A stretch of DNA of 64,000 nt from Planctomycetota bacterium. Its GTDB lineage: Bacteria > Planctomycetota > UBA8742 > UBA2392. The position numbers were made by a program, and so were the translations under genes. Of this stretch, positions 50,251-59,400 are shown one piece after another. The notes beneath the pieces were generated by a model, which worked only from the letters and a program-made list of their open reading frames with translations, was not told the origin of the DNA and ran no database searches. The stretch is from the NCBI GenBank assembly GCA_019636215.1, contig JAHBXZ010000006.1, forward strand, positions 1 to 64,000, written 5' to 3'. Every line of letters starts with the position of its first letter. The first letter of the stretch is position 1.

Positions 50251-53200
50251 TTATGTGCGAAGCTGGGTTACCCGGCCAAGCGGGTCAACCCGAACCTTGC
50301 GTACGTCGTACGCCAACCAAGCCTGGATTGAATTGAAACGCTTGAACGGCGACTTGTTACCCTCGGTGGCTTTACGCGCATCTGTTGCTTCGCGCAGGTA
50401 GAGGTCAAGGGTAGTTCCCAGTTCAGATTCGCCGGACATCTTCTGTACAATGCAAAGCACGTCTTTGCCGGTTTCGGGGTCACGGGCCAACACCGAGTCC
50501 TTGCGGGTGAGCGACATGACAAGTCGCTTGCCTTCCCCATAGTCCTGCCCAAGCAACGGTAACTTGTCGCGTCGAACCCGTGTTGCGGCTTCAAGCGCGG
50601 AAACAACGCGGCAACGCAACTCCTTGCTCTCGTCTGGCAACGTCACCTCCACAAAGTCGATGTGGTGGTTGTTGCCAAGCTGGGCGAAGCGATAGGGCTC
50701 ACCGTTGGCGTCATGTCCGAGGCCGAGGGGATTATGCATGGTGCGCGTTACCCGCACGCGTCGGACTAGTACGCCGGATGCCATGCGTGGCGGATGCTCA
50801 AAAGCGCCCTTGGGGACTTTCTTGTCGCCTTCGTTCCAGCCTTTGGCCTTCAAGTGCCTGACCACGAGCTTGCGGATGCTTTCGTCGCGGATGTTTGCCA
50901 GGTCGTCCGGGCTGAGATTGTCGTCCAGCGGCACCCGGAACACAAAGGTGTCGGGCTTGCTCGTTCGTCCGAAGTAGGTGGCCTCGTGAAAAGCCTTGCG
51001 AATTTTGCCCTGCACGCGATGTGAAACATGAACGTTGTTGATTACACGTTCGGCATTGTCGCGGAAGAACTGCCATGGTGCATCGAAGGGCGGCCGGTCC
51101 TTTTCATGGTCGCCGTCTGTGCGGTAGTCGCGCCTTTTCCAGTAGTCCTGGAAACGCTTCAGGTGTGCGCGACTGGATAGCGCAATGACAATGGCGTCGA
51201 CCGCGTGGTGCCGATGGTCCTCCCGAGTTTTAAGGATGTTGCCCTTTCCGTCGGTCAGATCAGACAGGATTCCATTGAGGCCCCACTGGTGCCGAAGCTC
51301 GGCCGTAAGTCCGCCGCGAGTAGAGGCAACGGCTTTCTCCCCGACCCGCATTTCGGGCGGGTAAAGCAACTGCAAGTAAGCTACCGCAGCGCGGGCAATG
51401 TAGCTGTTGTCATTTAGCTGCCGCCTGGAGAAGCCTGACGCGTCGAGTTCTTTGTCGAAGAAACGCGCCTTTTTGCGAGGCGGCATCTTAGGCATGTTTG
51501 CCAAAGCGGTGCGCATGCGCGCTTCTTCTGCGGTGCCACCAAGCCAGCCATGCGGCGTGCGGTCGCCCTTGATGCGGTTCTCCTCGGCGTAGCTGAGCAC
51601 TTTGTTCATCAGCGAGTCGTCGCCGCTCTGCCACCGCGGAAAGATGTGGTCGATCTGGATTTCGCCGCTGAAAATCTGGTTCACGCCGATGGGCTTTCCG
51701 GTGTATGGGCAGGTGCCGTTTTGTTCTTCCCACAGCAAGTACTTTTCAATGTTGGCCCTAGTCGGCGGTTTATTGAGCCTTTCGATTTCCGCCTTGATGC
51801 GGTCGCGGTCCTTCTCGCGCTCCCGCATTTTCTGGGAACGCTCCTGCCGGGCTTCTTTGCCGCCGTGCATCTCGCGCGACAGTTCCACGACAATACGCAT
51901 GGGCTTGCCGTGTTCACGAATGACGGCGTTTACCACTTTGCGTAGTTCGAACATCGCCCGCATGACTACCGGATTTGTAATCGGGTTACGCAGCAACTCA
52001 TCCAGCGGCAGTTTGTTCTCGTTGCCTTGTTCTGTTCGGCGTAAGTTGGCCTTCTCGATCGCGTAGTACTCGACCTCGCCTTGCTCCAGCCACGGCAGAA
52101 CCTTCTCAATCGCGGTGCGAGAGTAGGCTAAAAAGCCCTCTGGCAATGAGAACAGCGCCAGCTTGTTTTTCGCACTGGCGTCGGGGTTCAACGGGCCGAA
52201 CAAGTCTTTCAACCGACGGTCAAATCGTTCCGGATCATCTTCATCCAGAACAAGCTCGCTGTAGGCAGATCGAAGTCGGTCCTTTTCAGCTTGCCGCAAG
52301 AACTGCCACTGCTTCTTGAAGGCTCCCGCCAGCGTGTGCTCTACAGAGTTCCCGTCCAGCTTCGTCCGCCCGCCAGCTTCCAAGTTGAACTGCTCATGCT
52401 CTGGTTCGCCCATGCCCGGGGCGCGCCTGTCGTCTTTGAGTTCCGCGTGAAGCTTCTGGAGAGCCTTGCGAAGCTTGTCGAACTTGCACTCCTTGTTCTG
52501 GCTCAGCAGGTCAACAACGCACCGGCGTTCATCAGCGGTGAGTTCGCGCCTTCCTCCGTAAGTAGAGAACACACAAAGGTTGTTCACCTCTTTCCAGACG
52601 CGGAATTGCTGTGCCAGCCAGTGCCCGCGCGCCAGCACTTTCTCTGCAGGGAAATAGGGACACTTGCGCACTTGCGGTGAACGATGGGCATTGGCCCGTT
52701 TGGGCGTGGTTGCAAGGCGTTGTTCGGTAACCTCAAACGGGCGTTGGAAGAAGATTACTTCGTCGCGCAGCTTTGTGCGAAGCTCGTCGGTCAGCAGCCT
52801 CGGGTGGTGAAGACGCTGTGCGGCATAGATGGCATCAAACTCCTGTTCGTACATGTCACGGCGCGTGTACCTGCCGCGAATTCGAACTGTCCCTTCGTGT
52901 CGCGCCAAGGGCCGATGAGTCCCTGATTGTTGCGCCGTTCGGTAAAGGTATTCGCCAATGGTACGGCATCCAGCCTCGCCCATTTTGTTGACCAAGTCGG
53001 CGATGCCTTCTTTGACTACGCCAACCTGTTTGTCGCCGCGTTCTTGCTTGCGATTGGATTTGAACCCTCGCCGCTGGTTCAGGTGGTAAAGGACTCGGCC
53101 AAGCTCGTTGGGCGTCAAGGCCGCATCGAGAGCCTTCGCCCGGAGTGGGTAGGGGTCAAGTGCTAGGACCTGGGCAAGTACTGCATTGTCGGACGGAAGC

Positions 53201-53478
53201 AGACCGGCTTTCTGTAGCAGCGCTTTCAACGTTGCCTTGCGGACAGTCAGGCGTCGCTGCCTGCGGCGTGCTGATCGCGCCATACGGCGGGCGACGGCGC
53301 GTGACTCCTCCTTTAGAGTGTCGAACTTGTCCACGCCTTCTTCAAACACGCGCACACCTGCGGCGATGAGGCCTGTTTCCTTGACTTGTTCGCCGTTTTC
53401 AAAGTTGGCGCTTAGGAGCGCCCAGCCGATGGAGTTTGGCCCGAGGTCGAGGCCCAGCACTGTGCCCGTGGTCGTCAT
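50251..53478 (-). CDS. cas9: Cas9, type II-C, compact (1075 aa)
   Basis: This is the crRNA- and tracrRNA-guided DNA endonuclease of the locus. The RuvC-I motif is GLDLGPNSIGW with D11. An Arg-rich bridge helix follows (ARRMARSARRRQRRL). RuvC-II is RIVVELSREMHGG with E532. The HNH domain has QIDHIFPRWQSGDDS with H611, and N634 in EENRIKG. RuvC-III is EDHRHHAVDAIVIAL with D761. All catalytic residues are present. Length is close to that of Neisseria Cas9 (1082 aa) and typical of II-C. A PAM-interacting C-terminal region of ~200 residues follows; the PAM cannot be read from sequence. The ATG has AAGGA seven bases upstream. The cas9-cas1-cas2 order, with tracrRNA divergent at the other end, is standard. 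Confidence 0.97.
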   Translation of the reverse strand: MTTTGTVLGLDLGPNSIGWALLSANFENGEQVKETGLIAAGVRVFEEGVDKFDTLKEESRAVARRMARSARRRQRRLTVRKATLKALLQKAGLLPSDNAVLAQVLALDPYPLRAKALDAALTPNELGRVLYHLNQRRGFKSNRKQERGDKQVGVVKEGIADLVNKMGEAGCRTIGEYLYRTAQQSGTHRPLARHEGTVRIRGRYTRRDMYEQEFDAIYAAQRLHHPRLLTDELRTKLRDEVIFFQRPFEVTEQRLATTPKRANAHRSPQVRKCPYFPAEKVLARGHWLAQQFRVWKEVNNLCVFSTYGGRRELTADERRCVVDLLSQNKECKFDKLRKALQKLHAELKDDRRAPGMGEPEHEQFNLEAGGRTKLDGNSVEHTLAGAFKKQWQFLRQAEKDRLRSAYSELVLDEDDPERFDRRLKDLFGPLNPDASAKNKLALFSLPEGFLAYSRTAIEKVLPWLEQGEVEYYAIEKANLRRTEQGNENKLPLDELLRNPITNPVVMRAMFELRKVVNAVIREHGKPMRIVVELSREMHGGKEARQERSQKMREREKDRDRIKAEIERLNKPPTRANIEKYLLWEEQNGTCPYTGKPIGVNQIFSGEIQIDHIFPRWQSGDDSLMNKVLSYAEENRIKGDRTPHGWLGGTAEEARMRTALANMPKMPPRKKARFFDKELDASGFSRRQLNDNSYIARAAVAYLQLLYPPEMRVGEKAVASTRGGLTAELRHQWGLNGILSDLTDGKGNILKTREDHRHHAVDAIVIALSSRAHLKRFQDYWKRRDYRTDGDHEKDRPPFDAPWQFFRDNAERVINNVHVSHRVQGKIRKAFHEATYFGRTSKPDTFVFRVPLDDNLSPDDLANIRDESIRKLVVRHLKAKGWNEGDKKVPKGAFEHPPRMASGVLVRRVRVTRTMHNPLGLGHDANGEPYRFAQLGNNHHIDFVEVTLPDESKELRCRVVSALEAATRVRRDKLPLLGQDYGEGKRLVMSLTRKDSVLARDPETGKDVLCIVQKMSGESELGTTLDLYLREATDARKATEGNKSPFKRFNSIQAWLAYDVRKVRVDPLGRVTQLRT

Positions 53479-53512
53479 CCTTGCGTCCTTTGGAAAGGGC
53501 TGAGCAAGATAC

Positions 53513-53541
53513 TTGAACGTGAGACAGGAGGCGAATATTCT
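53513..53541 (+). promoter_or_regulatory. promoter of the tracrRNA
   Basis: TTGAAC (53513-53518) and TATTCT (53536-53541) are exactly 17 bp apart. Each matches the consensus at four of six positions. The predicted start, about 7 nt downstream (~53548), coincides with the first base of the anti-repeat. It lies within the cas9 5' region, so tracrRNA and cas9 transcription diverge here. Confidence 0.6.
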
Positions 53542-53546
53542 TCAGG

Positions 53547-53633
53547 AGTATTCAGTCAGAGTCCGGTATGGCTTTCCATACCAAGGATTCATTCCGAAGG
53601 CTCTGCGCCCGGCTTGCCGGGCGCAACCGTTTT
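53547..53633 (+). ncRNA. tracrRNA (about 87 nt)
   Basis: Bases 53547-53582 (36 nt) are the anti-repeat. Counting from the repeat 5' end, they pair with the crRNA repeat as follows: 7 positions with one mismatch (GUUGUGG with CCAUACC, one G-U), a 3x3 U-rich internal loop, 3 GC pairs, a small bulge, then 19 consecutive pairs with one G-U (GTATTCAGTCAGAG-T-CCGG). AAGG follows, as after the anti-repeat of Neisseria tracrRNA. Next come a short GGA/TCC stem (the likely nexus), GGCTCT, and a terminator hairpin at 53605-53624 with TTTT. Bases 53565-53582 can also fold alone as GGTATGG-CTTT-CCATACC, which competes with crRNA pairing. Confidence 0.9.
53605..53633 (+). terminator. intrinsic terminator of the tracrRNA
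   Basis: GCGCCCGG-CTTG-CCGGGCGC (53605-53624) is a perfect 8-bp stem, followed by AACCG and TTTT (53630-53633). It forms the last stem-loop of the tracrRNA. Confidence 0.85.
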
Positions 53634-53784
53634 CAGTGCCAGTCATCCAGCATCCGCCCGCGCCGGGAGCGAGATGTAAACCTTTGCCTGCGCCGTTGGG
53701 CGAAGTGGATTCGGGCCCGTGATAGCGGCCTTGGGTTCGAATACCTGTGCCTCGGGCATTCGGTGCTGGTGCTACACTCCGTGC
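53634..53784. other. 151-bp spacer between tracrRNA and membrane-protein gene
   Basis: No gene is recognised. Together with the region up to the cas9 start this makes ~306 bp without a protein gene, of which the tracrRNA and its promoter explain 121 bp. Confidence 0.6.
53773..53778 (+). promoter_or_regulatory. possible -10 for a leaderless transcript
   Basis: TACACT lies 6 nt before the ATG at 53785. The same hexamer ends every CRISPR repeat. No -35 is evident at normal spacing. Confidence 0.25.
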
Positions 53785-55296
53785 ATGGAACAGTTGGTTT
53801 CCAGGTTCGGCCCTTTGGCGCGGCAGGAGGGTTTGATTGCACTTGCCCTGACTGTGCTTTGCGCGGGCTTGCTGTGGGCGGCATGCCTTGGCCATGGCGC
53901 CGGAATCTCGCCGGATTCGGTCTACTATCTGGATGCCGCGCGGCACATCGCCTCGGGCGATGGCGTCGTCACCACCCTGCCCGAAGGCACCCCGCGCCCG
54001 ATGGTCACCTGGCCGCCTTTGTACCCCGCGGCGCTGGCGGCCGGGGCGGCAGCCGGCGCGGCGCCGCAGGATTGGGTGCCGTGGCTGCACGGTGCGCTGT
54101 ATGTCGTGATGGCGCTGGGTGCCTACCTGGTGCTGCGCTGGGCCGGCGTGACGCCTGGCGTGGCCGGCTGCGCCGCGGCGATTGCCGTGTTCGCGGGCTC
54201 GATGCTGCGGGCGTTTCACCTGGCACTCAGTGAGGCGCTTTTCCTTCCGCTGTGGCTTGGGCTGATGGCATTGCTGGCCCGTGCACTGGTGGATCATCGC
54301 CGGTTCTGGCTGGTCGCGGCGGGGCTGTGCGCAGCGGCGGCCACACTGACTCGCTACGTCGCGCAGGGCGCGATACCCGCGGCGGCGCTGCTGATCGCCA
54401 TGATGCCGGCCACGATGGCATGGCGGGCGCGGCTGGGGCGCGCAGGATTGTTTTTTGCATGTGCCCAGTTGCCGGTGCTGCTGTGGCTGCTGCGCAATTG
54501 GCTGGCGTCAGACAGCGTGGCAGAGCGCGACTTTGCGCTGCAGGCCGTGCACTTCGGCTGGTTCTTTGACCTCTGGCGCGTGGCCACCACCTGGTTTGTG
54601 CCTGAACAGGTCAACCGCTGGCCGCGGCATGTGCTCTCTGTGTTCATCTTCGGGCTTGTTGCGGCCGGGCTGGCCGGCGCGTCCAAAATCCCGCAGGTCG
54701 CGCCGTGGCGTGCGCTTGCGGCATCCTGTGCCGTGTGCGCGGCGGGGTACCTGGCGCTGATGTTCGGGGCCGAGTTCGGGTCTTCGCGCGCCCAGGATCT
54801 TGACCAGCGCATGCTGCTGCCTGTGCTTGCGCCGCTTGCGATCCTGACAGGGCTTGCCGGTTCCGGCCACGCGCGCGTGCACCGTGTGCTTGCCGGCGTG
54901 GTCTGCCTGCTGGCGCTTGGCTGCATGGTTCGATCCGCGCTCACTGCTGCGCATCTGCACGGGCAGGGTGCCGGGTACGGCGCCCCGGCATGGCAGAAGG
55001 CGCTGGGTGGCGAACTTCCGCCCGGCACCCTGGCCAGCAACCACCCCGAGGCCTTGGCATGGGCGCAGCAGCGCCCTTGCCTGCGCCTGCCGCCGCTGGG
55101 CCCGGACGGGCGTTCGCTGGATGCGTCTCGCAAAACCGAGTTTCTGCGCGGCATCGGTGACTCCGGCGCGACAGTAGTCCTGTTTGACGAACGGCGAGCC
55201 TGGGACGCGCCGCCGGAAGTCCTGATTCCAGAGCTCGGCCTGCGTGAAGTCGGGCGCGATGGCGTGCGCGTGGTGTACCTGCTGCCGGGGCGATAA
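53785..55296 (+). CDS. polytopic membrane protein, GT-C glycosyltransferase-like
   Basis: This 503-aa protein has about ten hydrophobic segments. The first extracytoplasmic loop carries HGAGISPDSVYYLDAARHIA then TWPPLYPAAL, the layout of GT-C type (PMT/ArnT-like) glycosyltransferases: an acidic residue near the first transmembrane helix and a WPPLYP motif. A later loop has LDQRMLLPVLAPLAIL. The C-terminal ~90 residues are soluble. Such enzymes use polyprenyl-phosphate sugars outside the membrane. Substrate unknown. I chose the ATG at 53785 (MEQLVSRFGPLARQEG); the open frame upstream crosses the region next to the tracrRNA. Confidence 0.72.
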   Translation: MEQLVSRFGPLARQEGLIALALTVLCAGLLWAACLGHGAGISPDSVYYLDAARHIASGDGVVTTLPEGTPRPMVTWPPLYPAALAAGAAAGAAPQDWVPWLHGALYVVMALGAYLVLRWAGVTPGVAGCAAAIAVFAGSMLRAFHLALSEALFLPLWLGLMALLARALVDHRRFWLVAAGLCAAAATLTRYVAQGAIPAAALLIAMMPATMAWRARLGRAGLFFACAQLPVLLWLLRNWLASDSVAERDFALQAVHFGWFFDLWRVATTWFVPEQVNRWPRHVLSVFIFGLVAAGLAGASKIPQVAPWRALAASCAVCAAGYLALMFGAEFGSSRAQDLDQRMLLPVLAPLAILTGLAGSGHARVHRVLAGVVCLLALGCMVRSALTAAHLHGQGAGYGAPAWQKALGGELPPGTLASNHPEALAWAQQRPCLRLPPLGPDGRSLDASRKTEFLRGIGDSGATVVLFDERRAWDAPPEVLIPELGLREVGRDGVRVVYLLPGR

Positions 55297-55327
55297 TCGC
55301 GCCTGTCCGTGGCGGCGGCGACTGCGC

Positions 55328-55333
55328 TACAAT
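55328..55333 (+). promoter_or_regulatory. possible -10 upstream of the small membrane protein gene
   Basis: TACAAT in the context CGCTACAAT, 34 nt before the ATG at 55368; the same nonamer is found at 457-465. The -35 is not clear. Confidence 0.3.
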
Positions 55334-55367
55334 ACAGTTGCCCGGCACCGGGCCGGAAAGGACACCT

Positions 55368-55652
55368 ATGCAGCGGCTGATTTTCGCGGGCGCATACATC
55401 GCGCTGTTTCTGGCCTACATCCTGCTTGACCAGAACCTGAAACCCGACAGCCTGCCGTGGCTCAAGAACACCGTAGTCGGCGCGATGTTTGTCGTGGGAC
55501 TGGTCTGGGTGCTGCTGCTGCGCATGTCCCGCGGCGAGGCCGTGCGCGAGGCCCGGCGCAACGCGCATCTGGAGGCCGAGCAAACCCGCCGCATCGAGTC
55601 CAAAGACAGCGCCTCGCACAAGCCGCAACCGGAAACTCCCGCGAAGCCCTGA
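55368..55652 (+). CDS. small membrane protein (94 aa)
   Basis: The product has two transmembrane helices (about residues 3-20 and 33-52; LIFAGAYIALFLAYILL and TVVGAMFVVGLVWVLLL), then a basic, charged cytoplasmic tail. GGAAAGGA before the ATG is a good ribosome binding site. Family not recognised. It lies between the GT-C-like protein and the thioredoxin lipoprotein on the same strand, probably as an independent unit. Confidence 0.7.
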   Translation: MQRLIFAGAYIALFLAYILLDQNLKPDSLPWLKNTVVGAMFVVGLVWVLLLRMSRGEAVREARRNAHLEAEQTRRIESKDSASHKPQPETPAKP

Positions 55653-55735
55653 CCCGCGCATCGGCCTCCTTGGGCTTGCCCTCTATGCGACTTTAGCCAT
55701 CCTGTTTGCCGGAAATGTTGTTTGGGGGAATGCAC

Positions 55736-56458
55736 ATGGCCCGTGGAATGATCTCGCGACTCTTCGTCTGTGCCGCGCTGGCGCTTTTGCTGCTGGCGGG
55801 CTGCACCCAGCCTTCTTCGGGCGATGGCGAGCTGGTGCGCGAACTTGACGAAAACGGCAACCCTCATTACGTCCGGCGCAAGCCCGCGTCCAACCAGCCC
55901 AAGGACAACAGCCCCGCCACGAACAAGCCCAAGGGCACAGAAGAAGAATTCTGTCTGCTGCCACCCGAGGCGCTGGACATCGCGGCCACCGGCCTGAAGG
56001 TCGGCGCCAAGGCCCCGGGCTGGACGCTCAAGACCCTGGATGGCGACAAGTCGATCTCGCTGTCCGACTTCAAGGGCAAGACCGTAATGATTGAGTTCTG
56101 GGCCTCGTGGTGCCCGGCCTGTCGTATGGCCAACGACGAGAACCTGAAGCAGTTGTGGGAGCACAACCAGACCGTGGCGGAATCCAACCTGGTGATCATC
56201 GGCGTGGGCCTGAACCTCAATGGCGACACGCCGGCGGCGCAGAAGGCGTTTGCGGAAACCAAGGAGTACCCGTGGCCGCTGGTGTTCGATGAAGGCGCCA
56301 AGGTCAGTGATGCCTACGGCGTGGGCGTAACGCCCTGCGTGGTGGTGGTGTCGCCCGACGGGTCGGTAGAGACGTACGGCCTGTACCGGCGCGGCTTTGC
56401 CAAGTCAGTGGATGAATACCTCAAGCAGCAGTGCGTAGCCCGCCCGACCAAGAAATGA
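55736..56458 (+). CDS. TlpA-like thioredoxin-fold lipoprotein
   Basis: This 240-aa protein has a lipoprotein signal peptide with lipobox LAGC. A Lys/Pro/Asn linker follows, and then a TlpA/ResA-type thioredoxin domain from about residue 85. The active-site CxxC is C126-PA-C129 in FWASWCPACRMAND. The cis-Pro loop reads GVTPCVVVVSPDG, with an unusual Cys after the Pro. It is predicted to face the periplasm and reduce or exchange disulfides. Starts at 55730 or 55748 are also possible; 55736 best fits the GGGGGA ribosome binding site. Its stop overlaps the kinase start by 4 nt, so expression is coupled. Confidence 0.88.
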   Translation: MARGMISRLFVCAALALLLLAGCTQPSSGDGELVRELDENGNPHYVRRKPASNQPKDNSPATNKPKGTEEEFCLLPPEALDIAATGLKVGAKAPGWTLKTLDGDKSISLSDFKGKTVMIEFWASWCPACRMANDENLKQLWEHNQTVAESNLVIIGVGLNLNGDTPAAQKAFAETKEYPWPLVFDEGAKVSDAYGVGVTPCVVVVSPDGSVETYGLYRRGFAKSVDEYLKQQCVARPTKK

Positions 56459-59400
56459 CCGAGCAAGACCCGATCCTGACACGCAACGCCCCGCTGGGGC
56501 CCTACACCATCGTCCGCAAGCTGGGTCAGGGCGGCATGGGCGGGGTGTACCTTGGCATGCACAAGGTGCTGCAGGTGAACCACGCCATCAAGGTGATTCA
56601 CCCGCGCATGGTGACGGATGCCAAGGTGCTGGAACGATTCATGCGCGAGGCCCGCCACGCGGCCAAGCTGAATCACCCCAACATCGTGCCGGTGGTCGGT
56701 GCCGATACCGTTGACGGCATTCCATACATCGCCATGCAATACGTGGACGGGCGCACGCTGGCGCAGGTCACGGCGGCCAAGGGGCCGTTGTCGCCGCATG
56801 CCGCGGTGCGTTACGTGCACATGGTGGCCAACGCGCTGGCCTATGCGCACGGGCGCAAGGTGATCCACCGCGACATCAAGCCCGCCAACATCATGGTCGA
56901 CGAAGAAGACGTCGCCAAGCTGATGGACTTCGGGCTGGTGCGTGACATGAGCCAGGGGCCAGAGGCCGGCGCCACCAGCGACCAGCTGACCATGGCCGGG
57001 CTGATTGTCGGCACGCCGCAGTACATGCCGCCCGAACAATGGCACGGCGAGGGCCTGGATCACCGCTGCGACATCTTCAGCCTGGGCGTGACGCTGTACT
57101 TCCTGATCAGCGGCAACTTCCCGTACCCCGGCAAGAACACGCAGGAAATCTTCCGCAGCATCATGGGCGGCAACCCGGTGCCGATACGGCAGCGCGTGCC
57201 CGGCCTGAACCCGGCACTGGCGGCCGTGATCGACAAAGCTTGCCTGTGCGACACCGAGGCGCGATACGCCACGGCCGGCGAGTTCGCCACGGCGCTTGAG
57301 GAATGGTGGACGCAAAACGCGCCTTCCACGGGCAACACCAGGCTGATCCGCGCCCCCGGGCGCGACGCCACGGCCGCGGTTTCCAGCAGCGGATCGATTT
57401 CCGGGCGGGGCACAAGCCGCGGCGGCAGCACGCTGGATATTGCCACGCTGTCCACCCGCGCGGGCACCGAGAAAACCCCGCCGGCAGCCCCCAGCGTGGT
57501 GCAGTCTTCACCGGCCGCGCAAAGCAGCCCAACGCTGCTGCAGGCCCCGGCCAGCAACAAGACGATCCTGGCGGCCGCGGCGGTGATTGTGCTGGCGCTG
57601 GTGGGCATGGCTGTCGGCCTTTATGTCGTGATCGGCGGCAAAGACCCGGCCGCGCCCAACGGCGCGCCGCCGGCCAACACGCCAGTTGTGGCAACGCTGG
57701 AATTCCGTGTGGATGTGCCGCCCGCGGTTGCACTCGAGAGCGACCCGCTTCGCGTGGGCTCGGCGGCGTACAGCATCCCGGGTGCCAGCAGCGGCAAGGT
57801 GACTCTCAATGGCAAGCCATATGAATTCGGGGCCGCGATCACGCTTGAGCGCGGCCTGAACCGGCTGGAGCTTGCCGCAACCGGCGAAGGCGACACCCGC
57901 CAGTCGCGTACGCTGTTCGTGGTCTGCGACGTGGATGCGCCCGTGCTGGAAGTTCCCGCGCTGGAACGGGCCCGCGATGGGCGCCTGCCCGTAGACGGCG
58001 GCAGCTTCTCGCTGCGCGGCACGATTACCGATGACGACCCCGGCGCGAGCATCGAGCTTGAAGTCGACGGCAAACCCCGCGATCTTGCCCGCGACGGCAA
58101 CTCCTTTGAAGCCGTGATCCCGCTGGGAGACGCGCCCGTGCAGGTTGACCTGCGGGCGGGCGACCGCGCCGGCAACAAGGCCCGCCCGCTGAGCCTCTGG
58201 CTGGTGCCTGACCGGCTGGCCCCGGTGTTGAACTGGGCCGACGGCACCACGCTGCGCTGGTTCACCGCACGCGAAGTCAGCCTGGAAGGCAGCGCAAACA
58301 AAACCCAGGGCATGATGCTGTCCATCGGCGGCAAGCCTCTGGCCATGGCTGAAGACGGGACGTTTCGTGTAACGGCCCGACTGGAACCCGGCCGCCACAC
58401 GATTGTCGTGCAGGCCGAGGATTGGCTGGGACGCACCAGCAGCCTGTCGCGCGAGATCAAGGTGGATCTTGAGCCGCCGGCCTTTGACACGCTGGAACCG
58501 GCCGACGGCACGGTACTGCAGCTGGAGGCCGTGCCCGCCAGGATCACAGTCAAGGGTCGCCTGGACAGCCCCGAAGCCGTGCTGACCTGCAACGGCGTGC
58601 CGGTCGCACTTGCTGCTGACGCGGCGTTTGCGGCCGAAGTCGAGGCCACGGTCTTTGGCGAGCTTTCTGTGAAGCTGGTTGCCCGCGACCCCGCAGGCCG
58701 TGAAACCGAGCGCGTGGTGAAGCTGACTGTGTCGCGCCTGCGCTACCGGCTGGTTGGCCCCAACGCCAGGGGGTTCAACGAGTACCTGCGGCTTACCGAC
58801 AACATGATCATGGTGGCTGTACCCGCCGGAGAGTTTGAGCAGGGCACCGCCCAGGGTTTCGCCGACGCGCGCAAACGCAACGTGAAAGTTTCGGCGTTTC
58901 TGATCGGCAAGTACGAAGTCACGCGCGAGCAATACTGCCGCTTTCTCAATGAGCGCAAGGTCTCGCGCGACGACGTGCTGGCCCGCAAGTGGATCACGCC
59001 CATGCCGGGCGGCGGGATGCATCACCTGAACTTCAGCGGCGGCATCTGGACACCCGACGGCGGCACAGAACGCCAGGCCGCCACCGGGGTCACCTGGCTT
59101 GGCGCGCGCGAGTACACGCAGTGGGCCGACCCCGAGGGTGACCTGCCCACCGAGGCGCAGTGGGAGTACGCCGCGCGCGGCAAAGACGGCCGACCCTACC
59201 CGTGGGGCACAACCAACCCCAATCCGGGTCGCGGCCATTACCTGGATGGCGGGCTTGAAGACGGCTCGCAGGTGGTGGATATCTGCGCCGACGGCGTGTC
59301 ACCATTCGGCCTGTTCAACATGGCCGGCAATGTCGAGGAATGGTGCCTGGACTGGTACGACGTGGGCGCCTACGGCCGGCCCAGCGGAGACGACCCCAAG

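Noticed and set aside
53517..53566. tracrRNA on the minus strand, read towards cas9
   Set aside because: The minus strand has no stem-loops or terminator after the complement of the repeat; the plus strand has the promoter, AAGG nexus start, hairpins and T-run.
53727..53769. tRNA-like GGTTCGAAT with flanking complementary ends
   Set aside because: The T-stem does not pair, there is no anticodon arm, and only about 43 nt separate the possible acceptor strands.
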